NCBI GenBank assembly: GCA_965221725.1
Contig: OZ244909.1
Coordinates: 3,968,001-4,032,000 of the forward strand
Length of the DNA stretch: 64,000 nucleotides
Reading direction: 5' to 3'
From: HK1 sp965221725
GTDB lineage: Bacteria > Pseudomonadota > Gammaproteobacteria > HK1
Shown: positions 42,144 through 50,428 of the stretch, piece by piece
Position numbering within the stretch: position 1 is the first letter of the stretch
Layout: each line of letters opens with the position of its first letter
Program-made: the position numbers and the translations under genes
The notes under the pieces: generated by a model
The model's database searches: none
Told to the model about the DNA's origin: nothing
What the model saw: only the letters and a program-made list of their open reading frames with translations

Positions 42144-43583
42144 TCACGCATTCATCTGGGTGACGAACTTGCTGGTCAGGTAGGCGTCGAGGCCCTCGGT
42201 GCCGCCCTCGTGGCCGTAGCCGCTCTCCTTGACGCCGCCGAACGGGGTCTCCGCGAACGAGATCGCGCAGTGGTTGACGCCGACCAGGCCCGTTTCCAGG
42301 CGCTCGGAGACTTCGGTCGCGCGCCGGGTGCTGGAGGTGAACGCATAGGCGGCGAGGCCGAACTCCAGGCCGTTCGCCTTCTCCATCACCTCGTCGAAGT
42401 CCGACCACGGCTGCATGGGCGCCACCGGTCCGAACGGCTCCTCGTACATCATGCGGGCGTTGTCCGGCACGTCCGCGAGCACCGTGGGGGAGTAGAAGTA
42501 GCCCTGGTTGCCGACCCGCTCGCCGCCGGTGGTCACGTCGGCGCCGCAGTTTCGGGCGTCGGTCACGAGCGTGTCGATGGCGTCGACCCGGCGGTTGTTG
42601 GCGAGCGGCCCCATGTCGGCCGACGTGTCCAGGCCGTTGCCGAGCTTCATGCCCGACGCGATCTCGGTGAACTTCTTGACGAACTTGCCGTAGACCTTCT
42701 CATGCACGAAGAAGCGGGTGGGGGACACGCAGACCTGGCCCGCGTTGCGGAACTTGCCGCCGGCCGCGGCCGTGGCCGCCTTGTCCACGTCCACATCGTC
42801 GAAGACCACCACCGGGGCGTGGCCGCCGAGCTCCATGGTGGTGCGCTTCATGCCGTCGGCCGCGAGCCGGGTGAGGTGCTTGCCGACGGCAATGGAGCCG
42901 GTGAACGTCACCTTGCGGATGATGGGGGAGGGGATGAGGTGCTCGGAGACTTCGGCCGGCACCCCGAACACGAGATTCAGCACCCCCTTCGGCAGGCCCG
43001 CCTCGTGCAGGGCGCGGGTCATCGCGACCGCGGTGCCCGGGGTCTCCTCCGAGGGCTTGAGGATGCACGAACAGCCGCCGGCGAGTGCGCCCGCCATCTT
43101 GCGCGCGGGGGTCACGGCCGGGAAGTTCCACGGCGTGAACGCGGCCACCGGGCCCACCGGCTCGCGGATCACCATCTGGCGCGTACCCGGCAGGCGGCTT
43201 GGGATCAGCCGCCCGTAGGCGCGGCGGCCTTCCTCGGCGTACCACTGGAAGATGTCGGCAGCGACGTTCACCTCGAGGACCGCCTCGGCCAGCGTCTTGC
43301 CTTCCTCCATGGTCAGCGTGCGGCCGATGGCGTCGGCGCGTTCGCGGATGAGCGCTCCCGCCGTCCACAGGATTCGGCTGCGCTCGTAGGCGGAGGTGTC
43401 GCGCCACACCTTGAATGCGTCGGCCGCCGATGTCAGCGCCCGGTCGAGATCGCTCTTCGAAGCATGGGGGAGGAATGCCAGTTCTTCTTCCGTGGCCGGG
43501 TTGATGACGTGCTCGCCGGCGCCCTCGCTGCCCGGGCGGAATTCGCCGTCGATGTACAGGGCGAGTTCTTCGTACATGTTCAT
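42144..43583 (-). CDS. NAD(P)-dependent aldehyde dehydrogenase, succinate-semialdehyde dehydrogenase-like
   Basis: Oxidises a semialdehyde to its acid. The 479-aa product is normal length. Conserved parts: FTPWNFPAVTPARKMAGALA, the Rossmann FTGSIAVGKHL, catalytic Glu in MELGGHAPVVVF, catalytic Cys in NAGQVCVSPTRFFV, and EEPFGPVAP. The gabD-like C-terminus is PFGGVKESGYGHEGG. AGGAGAAC lies upstream, and a second ATG two codons in is equally well spaced. It converges on the aminotransferase gene, and an aminotransferase plus this enzyme would convert an omega-amino acid to a dicarboxylate. Confidence 0.9.
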   Translation of the reverse strand: MNMYEELALYIDGEFRPGSEGAGEHVINPATEEELAFLPHASKSDLDRALTSAADAFKVWRDTSAYERSRILWTAGALIRERADAIGRTLTMEEGKTLAEAVLEVNVAADIFQWYAEEGRRAYGRLIPSRLPGTRQMVIREPVGPVAAFTPWNFPAVTPARKMAGALAGGCSCILKPSEETPGTAVAMTRALHEAGLPKGVLNLVFGVPAEVSEHLIPSPIIRKVTFTGSIAVGKHLTRLAADGMKRTTMELGGHAPVVVFDDVDVDKAATAAAGGKFRNAGQVCVSPTRFFVHEKVYGKFVKKFTEIASGMKLGNGLDTSADMGPLANNRRVDAIDTLVTDARNCGADVTTGGERVGNQGYFYSPTVLADVPDNARMMYEEPFGPVAPMQPWSDFDEVMEKANGLEFGLAAYAFTSSTRRATEVSERLETGLVGVNHCAISFAETPFGGVKESGYGHEGGTEGLDAYLTSKFVTQMNA

Positions 43584-43778
43584 GTTCTCCTGTCCTGAAT
43601 CAGCATCAATTGCCGGGCCGCTCGTTGCGACCACGGGGTGGAATCGTATCGGAGGTTCCGCCTGATCCGCGCGGCGGGCATCGGGGGAGTAATTACACAG
43701 CCCGTTTCCGCGCATATCCGGAGCTTGTCCGGGCTGTCCGTCGGACTGCGGGAGGGTAGCTTACGCCGACTCGCGGTT

Positions 43779-43817
43779 CCACCGCTCCGCTCCACCGCTC
43801 CGCTCCACCGCTCCGCT
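43779..43817. repeat. 13-bp tandem repeat, three perfect copies
   Basis: CCACCGCTCCGCT is repeated three times head to tail, followed by a degenerate fourth. It lies 47 bp downstream of the cytochrome c stop, in the 280-bp spacer between that gene and the aldehyde dehydrogenase. Nothing else was recognised in this spacer. Confidence 0.85.
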
Positions 43818-43863
43818 CCGCCGGGGGGATCTCCAACCCACGGGTTCGCCCGGTCGCCGGCCT

Positions 43864-44301
43864 CTACTGCTGCATCGAACGCTGCTGGATCTCCCACCAC
43901 TGCGCGTAGATCTCGGCCGGCCACAGGTTCTGAAGCCACGCGATGACGTTGATGATCTCTTCATCGGTGAGCTTGCCCTGGAACGCCGGCATCTTGCCGA
44001 CGCCCCCCGGTGCGCCGAACTTGATCTGCCGTGCAAGTATCCCGAACGGGTGGTGCCAGGTGTGCGCGGTGCCGTTCAGCGGCGGGGGCGGAAACGACCC
44101 GTCGGGCTCGCGCCGCCGCCAGTCCGGAGTCGCCTCGCCCCGCGCTCCGTGACACACCGCGCAGTTCGCCGCGTAGATCTTCTCCCCGGACTCGACCCGG
44201 TCCACGTCGTACCAGCGTTCCGGAGCTTCGGTTCCGAAGGTGTGCATCGGAACGACCAGTGAGAGCACCACCAGCGCGGATACGATGACATGATGCGTCA
44301 T
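43864..44301 (-). CDS. Small c-type cytochrome, exported
   Basis: Monohaem electron carrier. The 145-aa product has a signal peptide (ALVVLSLVVPMHTFG) and one CxxCH haem site in ANCAVCHGARGE, with a distal Met likely in GGVGKMPAFQGKLTDEE. The last part (IAWLQNLWPAEIYAQWWE) is typical of short membrane-associated cytochromes. Its ATG overlaps the cueR stop (ATGA), so it is translationally coupled to the copper regulator. A role in copper handling or copper-dependent oxidase chemistry is possible. Confidence 0.85.
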   Translation of the reverse strand: MTHHVIVSALVVLSLVVPMHTFGTEAPERWYDVDRVESGEKIYAANCAVCHGARGEATPDWRRREPDGSFPPPPLNGTAHTWHHPFGILARQIKFGAPGGVGKMPAFQGKLTDEEIINVIAWLQNLWPAEIYAQWWEIQQRSMQQ

Positions 44302-44750
44302 GGTTCGTCTTTCCTCCGTGGATCCGAATTCACGTTTACGTCGTCGCTTCGCTCAGTATCCGCCCGGCCCGCAAGCTCGTCGAGGATCGGGCATTCGGGG
44401 CGGTCGTCTCCGTGGCAACGCTCGGCGAGATGGAGGATGGCGTCGCGCATGGAGCGCAGCTCCGCCATCTTCGCCTCCACCCGCGCGGCGTGTTCCAGGG
44501 CGAGCCTCTTGACGTCCGCGCTGGCGCGTTCGCGGTCCGACCACAGCGAGAGCAGCCGGCCGACCTCCTGGAGGCTGAACCCCAGATGTCGGGCGCGATG
44601 GATGAACCGGAGCCGGCGCACATCGTCGGGGCTGAAATCGCGATAGCCGCTGTCGAGGCGCGACGCGGGCGCGATGAGCCCCGCTTCCTCGTAGAAGCGG
44701 ATCGTCTTCGCCGCCATGCCGGAGCGTCTCGCGGCTTCGCTGATGCGCAT
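44298..44750 (-). CDS. cueR: Copper(I)-responsive MerR-family regulator CueR
   Basis: Activates copper export genes when Cu(I) binds. The 150-aa product has the MerR helix-turn-helix (MRISEAARRSGMAAKTIRFY, EEAGLIAPASRLDSGYRDF), a dimerisation helix and the CueR metal loop CHGDDRPEC, with Cys-x7-Cys as in Cu/Ag sensors. A Ser/Asp-rich tail follows. AGGAAG precedes the ATG. It lies 132 bp after copA and overlaps the cytochrome gene. Confidence 0.92.
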   Translation of the reverse strand: MRISEAARRSGMAAKTIRFYEEAGLIAPASRLDSGYRDFSPDDVRRLRFIHRARHLGFSLQEVGRLLSLWSDRERASADVKRLALEHAARVEAKMAELRSMRDAILHLAERCHGDDRPECPILDELAGRADTERSDDVNVNSDPRRKDEP

Positions 44751-44882
44751 CGCTCGCTTCCTGGGGCACTAGCCGGAACGATCTTTCCATTCGACATGTC
44801 TGCCCCCGGGATCGGGAAGGGGACTGGAGACCGTTCAGGGCACAATCGATTTCGGTTGGGATCCTTGGCCGCCGGCCGGGCG

Positions 44883-47492
44883 CTACAGGGCCGTGTTTCG
44901 CAGCCGCAGCGCGTTCGTGATCACCGATACCGAACTTGCGCTCATGGCGGCGCTCGCGAGCATCGGCGAGAGCAGCAGACCGAAGACAGGGTAGAGCGCC
45001 CCGGCCGCGACGGGGATGCCGACCGCGTTGTACACGAATGCGAAGAACAGGTTCTGGCGAATGTTGCGCATGGTGGCCCCGGACAGTTTCCGCGCCTTCA
45101 CGATGGCCCGGAGGTCGCCTCTCACCAGGGTGATGCCGGCGCTCTCGATGGCGATGTCGGTCCCGGTTCCCATCGCGATGCCGACATCGGCGCGGGCGAG
45201 CGCCGGGGCATCGTTGATGCCGTCGCCCGCCATCGCGACCACGTGCCCCTCGGCCTGGATCGCGGCGACGGCGGCGTGCTTCTCGGCCGGGGTCATGCCG
45301 GCCCGGACGGCGTCGATGCCGAGCTCGCGCGCCACCGCGCGCGCCGTGGTGGCGTTGTCGCCGGTCAGCATCACGATACGCAGGCCCGCCGCCCGCAGGG
45401 CGCCGAGGCTTTCCGCTGCGTGCGGCTTGACCGGATCGCGGACCGCGACGAAGCCCGCCGGTGCGCCGTCGGTCGCGACCCACATCACCGTCGCCCCCTG
45501 CGCCCGCATCGACTCGGCCCGGGCGCCCGCGTCGGCGCCGAGGTCGATGCCCGCCTCGCCGAGCAGGGCCTCGTTCCCCACCAGCACCTCGGCCCCGCCG
45601 ACGCGCCCGCGCACCCCCCGGCCCGTAAGCGATTCGAACGCGTCGGCCGGTTCGATGCGCAGGCCGCGTGCCTCCGCGCCTTCCGTCAGGGCGTTCGCGA
45701 GCGGATGCTCGCTCGCGCGCTCGATGCCGGCGGCGAGGGCGAGCCACCGCTCTTGCGGGATGCTTCCCACCGAGACCACCGCGCCGAGCACCGGTCGGCC
45801 CTCGGTCAGGGTGCCGGTCTTGTCGATCACCAGGGTGTCGGCCCGCTCCAGGCGCTGGAGCGACTTCGCGTCCCGGATCAGCACCCCGTCGCGGGCGCCG
45901 CGGCCGACGCCGGTCATCACCGACACCGGAGTCGCCAGCCCGAGCGCGCACGGACAGGCGATGATGAGCACGGACACCGTGGCGACGAGCGCATTGGCGA
46001 GCGAGGGCGCGGGACCGAACGCGGCCCAGGCGGCGAAGGTGACGACCGCCGCGATCACCACCGCCGGGACGAACCATCCCGCCACCACGTCCGCGGTGGC
46101 CTGGATCGGCGCCCGCGATCGACCGGCGATGCCCACCAGCGCGGCGATCTGCGCCACCAGAGTCTCGGCGCCGACCCGCTCGGCGCGCATGGTGAACGCG
46201 CCGGTCCCGTTCACGGTGCCGCCGGTGACCGGGTCGCCGGCGCCGCGCTCGACCGGCATCGGCTCGCCGGTGACCATCGACTCGTCGATGCTCGTCGCGC
46301 CTTCGAGCACGACGCCGTCGGTCGGCACCCGCGCGCCGGGCCGCACGCGGAGCCGGTCGCCCACCATGATCGCGTCGATGGCGACGTCACGCTCCGCACC
46401 GTCGGGCTCGATCCGTCGAGCGAAGGCGGGCGCGAGGGTGAGGAGGCGGCGGATGGCGTCGCCGGTCCGGGCGCGGGCGCGAAGCTCCAGCCCCTGCCCC
46501 AGAATGACCAGGGTCACGATGACCGCGGCCGCTTCGAAGTAGAGCGGCGGCGCCCCGTCGACCAGGAACGCCGCGGGGAGCGTACCCGGGAACAGGAGCG
46601 CAAGGGTGCTGGCGCTCCACGCGGCGCCGGTGCCGATCGCCACCAGGGTGAACATGTTGAGCTTGCGGGTGGCGAGCGAATTCCAGCCGCGGACGAAGAA
46701 TGGCCATCCACACCACAGCACCACCGGGGTGGCGAGCACCGCCTGGGACCACCCGTGCCACGCCGGCCCGAGCCGGTCGCGCAGGTCGAACCCGGGGACC
46801 ATCTCGCTCATCGCGATCACCACTACCGGCAGGGTCAGGACGCCGGCGACGGTGAGACGCCGGTGCATGTCCGCGAGCTCCGGGCCCGGCCTGTCGTCCG
46901 GCCGCGCTGCCTGCGGTTCGAGCGCCGTGGCGCACTCCGGGCAGCTTCCCGGCGCATCCCGCACCACGGCCGGGTGCAGGGGGCAGACGTATGCGGTGAG
47001 CACCCGAGCGGCGGGGATCTGCGGCTCCAGCGCCATGCCGCACTCTGGGCAGTCCGCGGGGCTGTCGCGCCGCACCGCGGGATGGCAGGGGCAGGTGTAG
47101 ACGGCAGGGGATGCCGAACCCGATCCGGCCGCGCGAGCGGCAGCGGGCGCGGGAGGGTCGGCGAATGCCGTCGACTCGGCCTCGAACCGCGCCCGGGAGG
47201 CTTCCCCGCAGAACCAGTACCGGCGTCCCTCGTGGCGCACCGTCGCCCCCGGACGCATCCGGTCCACCAGGGCGCCGCACACCGGATCGTTCGCGTGCAG
47301 GTAGCGTCCGGGGGCGGCGAGAAACTTCTCCCTGCACCCGGCGCAGCAGAAGCCGACCGCGCAGCCGTCATGCACGCACGAGGCGCGGGCCGTGGCCGGA
47401 TCCACCGGCATCCCGCACACGGGATCGTGGGTGGCGGCGCCGACCCCGTCCAAGGTCCCCTCGCCGCGAGCTTCGTCCAGGCTGATATCCAT
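44883..47492 (-). CDS. copA: Copper-type P1B ATPase with two YHS and two zinc-ribbon-like N-terminal modules
   Basis: Pumps copper out of the cytoplasm. The 869-aa product begins with metal-binding modules instead of classical CxxC ferredoxin-like domains. First come two YHS-type units (HDPVCGMPVDPATARAS...GFCCAGC; NDPVCGALVD...WFCG), then two heavy-metal-binding repeats (YTCPCHPAVRRDSPADCPEC; YVCPLHPAVVRDAPGSCPEC). Eight transmembrane helices, TGEP, the CPC metal site in IIACPCALGLATP, DKTGTLTEG, SEHPLANAL and GDGINDAP follow. A MerR-type promoter lies directly upstream, and cueR is downstream. Confidence 0.93.
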   Translation of the reverse strand: MDISLDEARGEGTLDGVGAATHDPVCGMPVDPATARASCVHDGCAVGFCCAGCREKFLAAPGRYLHANDPVCGALVDRMRPGATVRHEGRRYWFCGEASRARFEAESTAFADPPAPAAARAAGSGSASPAVYTCPCHPAVRRDSPADCPECGMALEPQIPAARVLTAYVCPLHPAVVRDAPGSCPECATALEPQAARPDDRPGPELADMHRRLTVAGVLTLPVVVIAMSEMVPGFDLRDRLGPAWHGWSQAVLATPVVLWCGWPFFVRGWNSLATRKLNMFTLVAIGTGAAWSASTLALLFPGTLPAAFLVDGAPPLYFEAAAVIVTLVILGQGLELRARARTGDAIRRLLTLAPAFARRIEPDGAERDVAIDAIMVGDRLRVRPGARVPTDGVVLEGATSIDESMVTGEPMPVERGAGDPVTGGTVNGTGAFTMRAERVGAETLVAQIAALVGIAGRSRAPIQATADVVAGWFVPAVVIAAVVTFAAWAAFGPAPSLANALVATVSVLIIACPCALGLATPVSVMTGVGRGARDGVLIRDAKSLQRLERADTLVIDKTGTLTEGRPVLGAVVSVGSIPQERWLALAAGIERASEHPLANALTEGAEARGLRIEPADAFESLTGRGVRGRVGGAEVLVGNEALLGEAGIDLGADAGARAESMRAQGATVMWVATDGAPAGFVAVRDPVKPHAAESLGALRAAGLRIVMLTGDNATTARAVARELGIDAVRAGMTPAEKHAAVAAIQAEGHVVAMAGDGINDAPALARADVGIAMGTGTDIAIESAGITLVRGDLRAIVKARKLSGATMRNIRQNLFFAFVYNAVGIPVAAGALYPVFGLLLSPMLASAAMSASSVSVITNALRLRNTAL

Positions 47493-47519
47493 GAACCGCG
47501 CCCTTCCTCGAACGCGGTC

Positions 47520-47550
47520 AGGCTAGACCTTCCATCTACTGGAAAGTCAA
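47520..47550 (-). promoter_or_regulatory. MerR-type (CueR) promoter of copA
   Basis: On the minus strand TTGACT (47550-47545) and TAGCCT (47525-47520) are separated by 19 bp, the overlong spacer that MerR-family activators need. The spacer holds the dyad CTTTCC-AGTAGA-TGGAAGG, matching the CCTTCC-type CueR box. The copA start is 28 bp downstream of the -10 box. Confidence 0.85.
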
Positions 47551-47607
47551 GGGGTGCTGCAGTTCCATGTCCTTGACTTCATATTTTGGCCACTCCATCC
47601 TGCCGTC

Positions 47608-47964
47608 ATGAGTTGGCGGGTCCAGATTGCCGAGGAGTTCGAGCCCGAGTTGTCGAATTTGCCATTGACAGTGCGCAGGGCGGTCCTCGCGCATTCGCGG
47701 CTGCTTCGGGAGTACGGTCCTCAGCTTGGGCGGCCGCGCGTGGATACGCTGAACGGCTCGCGGCACGCGAACATGAAGGAGATGCGGTTCAGCGCGGCAG
47801 ATAGGGAGTGGCGGGTGGCCTTCGCGTTCGACCCTGTCCGCCGCGCCTTGCTTCTGGTGGCGGGCGACAAGTCGGGTGGCAACGAGCGGCGGTTCTACCG
47901 CGACTTGGTCCGCAAGGCCGACGAGCGGTTCGACCGGCACCTTGCCCGGCTCGCCGACGGATAG
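47608..47964 (+). CDS. higB: HigB/Gp49-like (RelE superfamily) toxin
   Basis: Probable ribosome-dependent mRNA interferase. The 118-aa product has the Gp49 family form: SWRVQIAEEFEPELSNLP, LGRPRVDTLNGSRHANMKEM, RFSAADREWRVAFAFDPVRR and ALLLVAGDKSGGNERRFY. The XRE-type antitoxin gene follows 15 bp downstream, the reverse-order arrangement of higBA. The ATG at 47608 is chosen since upstream codons are hydrophobic and not conserved. It sits between copA and a TRAP operon. Confidence 0.88.
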   Translation: MSWRVQIAEEFEPELSNLPLTVRRAVLAHSRLLREYGPQLGRPRVDTLNGSRHANMKEMRFSAADREWRVAFAFDPVRRALLLVAGDKSGGNERRFYRDLVRKADERFDRHLARLADG

Positions 47965-47979
47965 AGCAGGAGAATCATC

Positions 47980-48306
47980 ATGGCTCTGGATGTGGAAGAT
48001 GTGATCGCAGGGCTCGACTCCGCCGAGCGGCGCAAGGTGGAGGAAATGGCCGCCGAGCTGATCGCCGAAGAAATGACTCTGCGCGAGTTGCGCAAGGCCC
48101 GCGCGCTGACCCAGGCGAGTGTGGCGCGCGAGCTCGGCATCAGTCAGGACGCCATCTCGCGGCTGGAGAAGCGGAGCGACCTGCTGCTGTCCACGCTGCG
48201 CAGGACGGTCGAGGCGATGGGCGGCCGCCTGTCGCTGATCGCCCGCTTCCCCGACCAGCCTCCGGTCGAGCTTGCCGGCATCGCCGAGCACGACGCTCGT
48301 GATTGA
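47980..48306 (+). CDS. higA: XRE-family antitoxin (HigA-like)
   Basis: Neutralises the toxin upstream and represses the operon. The 108-aa product has a helix-turn-helix in the second half (LRELRKARALTQASVARELG, ISQDAISRLEKRSDLLLSTL), then VEAMGGRLSLIARFPD, a typical C-terminus for antitoxins paired with Gp49-like toxins. GGAG lies upstream of the ATG. Confidence 0.9.
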   Translation: MALDVEDVIAGLDSAERRKVEEMAAELIAEEMTLRELRKARALTQASVARELGISQDAISRLEKRSDLLLSTLRRTVEAMGGRLSLIARFPDQPPVELAGIAEHDARD

Positions 48307-48354
48307 AGCGTCCTGTGCCGATGGTCGTCACCGACCCGACCTTGAGGTCATGAA

Positions 48355-49638
48355 TCAGAAGTGCGAGGTGATCAACTGGCCCGGCAGCCACAGGGCCAGG
48401 AACGGGAACAGGAGCACGATGATCAGGACCACGGTGTCCGAGATGCAGAACGGGAACGAGCCCCGGATCACCTGGGTGACGGGGAGTTTGGTGACACCGC
48501 TGACCGCGAACAGATTGAGGCCCACCGGCGGGATGACGCTGCCGATCTCGATGCAGAGCGCGGTCAGGATCCCGAGATGCACCGGATCGACGCCCAGCGA
48601 CAGCGCCACCGGGAAGTAGATGGGGACCGTGAGCACCAGGATGGCGACGCCGGTCAGCCACATGGACAGCACCAGCAGGGAGGCCATGAGGGCGAAGAGG
48701 AAGGCCAGCCTCGACAGCCCCAGCGAGCCGGCCCAGGCGGCGATCTCCTGCGGCCAGCCCATGTTGGCGAGGAAGAACTGGAATATGCCGACGCAGCCGA
48801 GCAGGAAGAACACCACCGCGGTGAGGTTCATGGTGCGGCGGGTCACGTCCATCAGCTTTGCCAGGAATGGCTTGCCCTTGAAGAGTGCCCCGTAGGCCAG
48901 GGCGTAGCAGGCCGCCGCCGCTCCGGCCTCGGTCGGGGTGAACAGACCGCCGTAGAGGCCGCCGAGGACGATCACCGGCATCAGCAGCGCCGGCAGGGCC
49001 TCCAGGAACGCGGTGCGGACTTTGCGCAGTTCGAAAGTCCCGGCCGGGAGCCGCACCACGAAGACCGAGACGGTGATGATGATCACTGCGTCGCTGATGG
49101 CCAGCATGATGCCCGGGATCACGCCCGCGAAGAACAGGTCGACGATGGAGATCTCGGTGATCACGCCGAACAGGATCAGCGTGATGCTGGGCGGAATCAG
49201 CAGCGCGATCCCGCCCGCGGACGCGATGACCCCGGCCGCCATCCACTTCGGGTAGCCGCGCTTGACCATCTCGGGGTAGGCGATGACGCTCATCGCGGCC
49301 GCCATCGCGGTGGACGAGCCCGAGATGGCGCCGAACAGCACCGCGGAGAGCAGGGTGGCGTAGGCGAAGCCGCCGGGCACCCAGCCGATCAGCGCGTCGG
49401 CGAAATTGAAGAGGCCGCGGACCAGGCCGGTCGCCTCCATCAGGAAGCCGGCGTAGATGAAGAAGGGAATCGCGATCAGGGTGTACTTGCCGAGGAAGAT
49501 GAAGAAGGCTTCGAACAGGGTGCTGAACGAGAGGAAGTCGTCGAACAACACCATCAGGGCGGTCGAGCCGGCCAGCGCGATGCCGATCGGCACCCCCACG
49601 AAGAGCAGGGCGAAGAGGGCGGCGGCTAGCGGGAGCAT
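48355..49638 (-). CDS. dctM: TRAP transporter large permease (DctM)
   Basis: Large membrane subunit of a tripartite sodium-coupled importer for organic acids or related solutes. The 427-aa product has about 12 transmembrane segments and DctM signatures: FFIYAGFLMEATGLVRGLFN, LLSAVLFGAISGSSTAMAAA, GIALLIPPSITLILFGVITE, and IEIGSVIPPVGLNLFAVSGV. It ends the operon dctP-dctQ-dctM. A 102-bp gap separates it from dctQ. Confidence 0.93.
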   Translation of the reverse strand: MLPLAAALFALLFVGVPIGIALAGSTALMVLFDDFLSFSTLFEAFFIFLGKYTLIAIPFFIYAGFLMEATGLVRGLFNFADALIGWVPGGFAYATLLSAVLFGAISGSSTAMAAAMSVIAYPEMVKRGYPKWMAAGVIASAGGIALLIPPSITLILFGVITEISIVDLFFAGVIPGIMLAISDAVIIITVSVFVVRLPAGTFELRKVRTAFLEALPALLMPVIVLGGLYGGLFTPTEAGAAAACYALAYGALFKGKPFLAKLMDVTRRTMNLTAVVFFLLGCVGIFQFFLANMGWPQEIAAWAGSLGLSRLAFLFALMASLLVLSMWLTGVAILVLTVPIYFPVALSLGVDPVHLGILTALCIEIGSVIPPVGLNLFAVSGVTKLPVTQVIRGSFPFCISDTVVLIIVLLFPFLALWLPGQLITSHF

Positions 49639-49740
49639 GTCACGTCACCGCCCATCGAAGTCGGCATGTCGCGGTCGCCGGACGAGCGGGATGGCGGCGG
49701 GCGGGCACATGTCGGCGGCCGCCGTTTCGTGGAGCGGGGT

Positions 49741-50298
49741 TCAGACATCCGTCGTCGCGTCGTACTCCGCGTCGAGATATTCCCGGCGCGCGAAGCCGAC
49801 GGCGTCCTCGATGAGTTGGAGGAACGCGATGAAGGACATCAGCAGGAAGCCGAGCATCAGGATCAGGTAGAACGGCCACAGCGGGATGAGGAGGCTGTAG
49901 GTCGTCAGGTCCCGGTCCCAGGCATAGCTCAGCGTCGGCCAGCCGGTGACGCCGATGGCGCCGCAGAACACGACGACGATGGCCGACACGAGCACCTTGG
50001 CGATGCCCACCGCCCTGCGGTGGCCGCGCGAGTGCAGCCACTGGATGATCGCGCCCATCACGAGATGGCCGCGCCGCACCTGGGTCACGCCGAAGTAGAT
50101 CGCGACCGCCGAGACCATGCCGACGATGATGGCGTCCTGACCCCACTCGAACACGACGCCGAAGATGTAGCGGCGAATGATTTCGGCCAGCGCGAACAGG
50201 GTCAGGGCCAGCATCATCACCGCCGCCACCGACCCCAGCGCCGATTGAAGCCGCGCCTGCAAGCGGCGCGAGAACGCGAGGAATCCGTCCATCGTCAA
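49741..50298 (-). CDS. dctQ: TRAP transporter small permease (DctQ)
   Basis: Small membrane subunit with four transmembrane helices, which scaffolds DctM. The 185-aa product shows the DctQ hallmark LAEIIRRYIFGVVFEWGQD and the FGVTQVRRGHLVMGAIIQWL segment. It lies between dctP and dctM, preceded by a stable hairpin in the spacer. Confidence 0.9.
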   Translation of the reverse strand: MTMDGFLAFSRRLQARLQSALGSVAAVMMLALTLFALAEIIRRYIFGVVFEWGQDAIIVGMVSAVAIYFGVTQVRRGHLVMGAIIQWLHSRGHRRAVGIAKVLVSAIVVVFCGAIGVTGWPTLSYAWDRDLTTYSLLIPLWPFYLILMLGFLLMSFIAFLQLIEDAVGFARREYLDAEYDATTDV

Positions 50299-50350
50299 GG
50301 CCCCGTTTGCCGCCCGCGCCAGTTCCGGGGGCGAGCGGCGGAGCGGCGCG

Positions 50351-50390
50351 GGAGGGGGGCTGTCGCCGGAGCGACGACAGTCCCCCCTCC
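50351..50390 (-). other. Long intercistronic stem-loop between dctP and dctQ
   Basis: GGAGGGGGGCTGTCG (50351-50365) pairs with CGACAG-T-CCCCCCTCC (50375-50390), giving a 15-bp stem with one bulged base and a 9-nt loop. No T-run follows. Such stems after a binding-protein gene commonly stabilise its mRNA so that it is made in excess of the permeases. Confidence 0.65.
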
Positions 50391-50428
50391 GTCCCTGGTG
50401 TGGTCCGCGGTGCCGCCCCGCCGGAGCG

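Noticed and set aside
38872..43863. A small LysW carrier gene near the LysZ-like and LysJ-like genes
   Set aside because: Spacers were read in all frames for a ~55-residue CxxC protein ending EDWGx; none was found.
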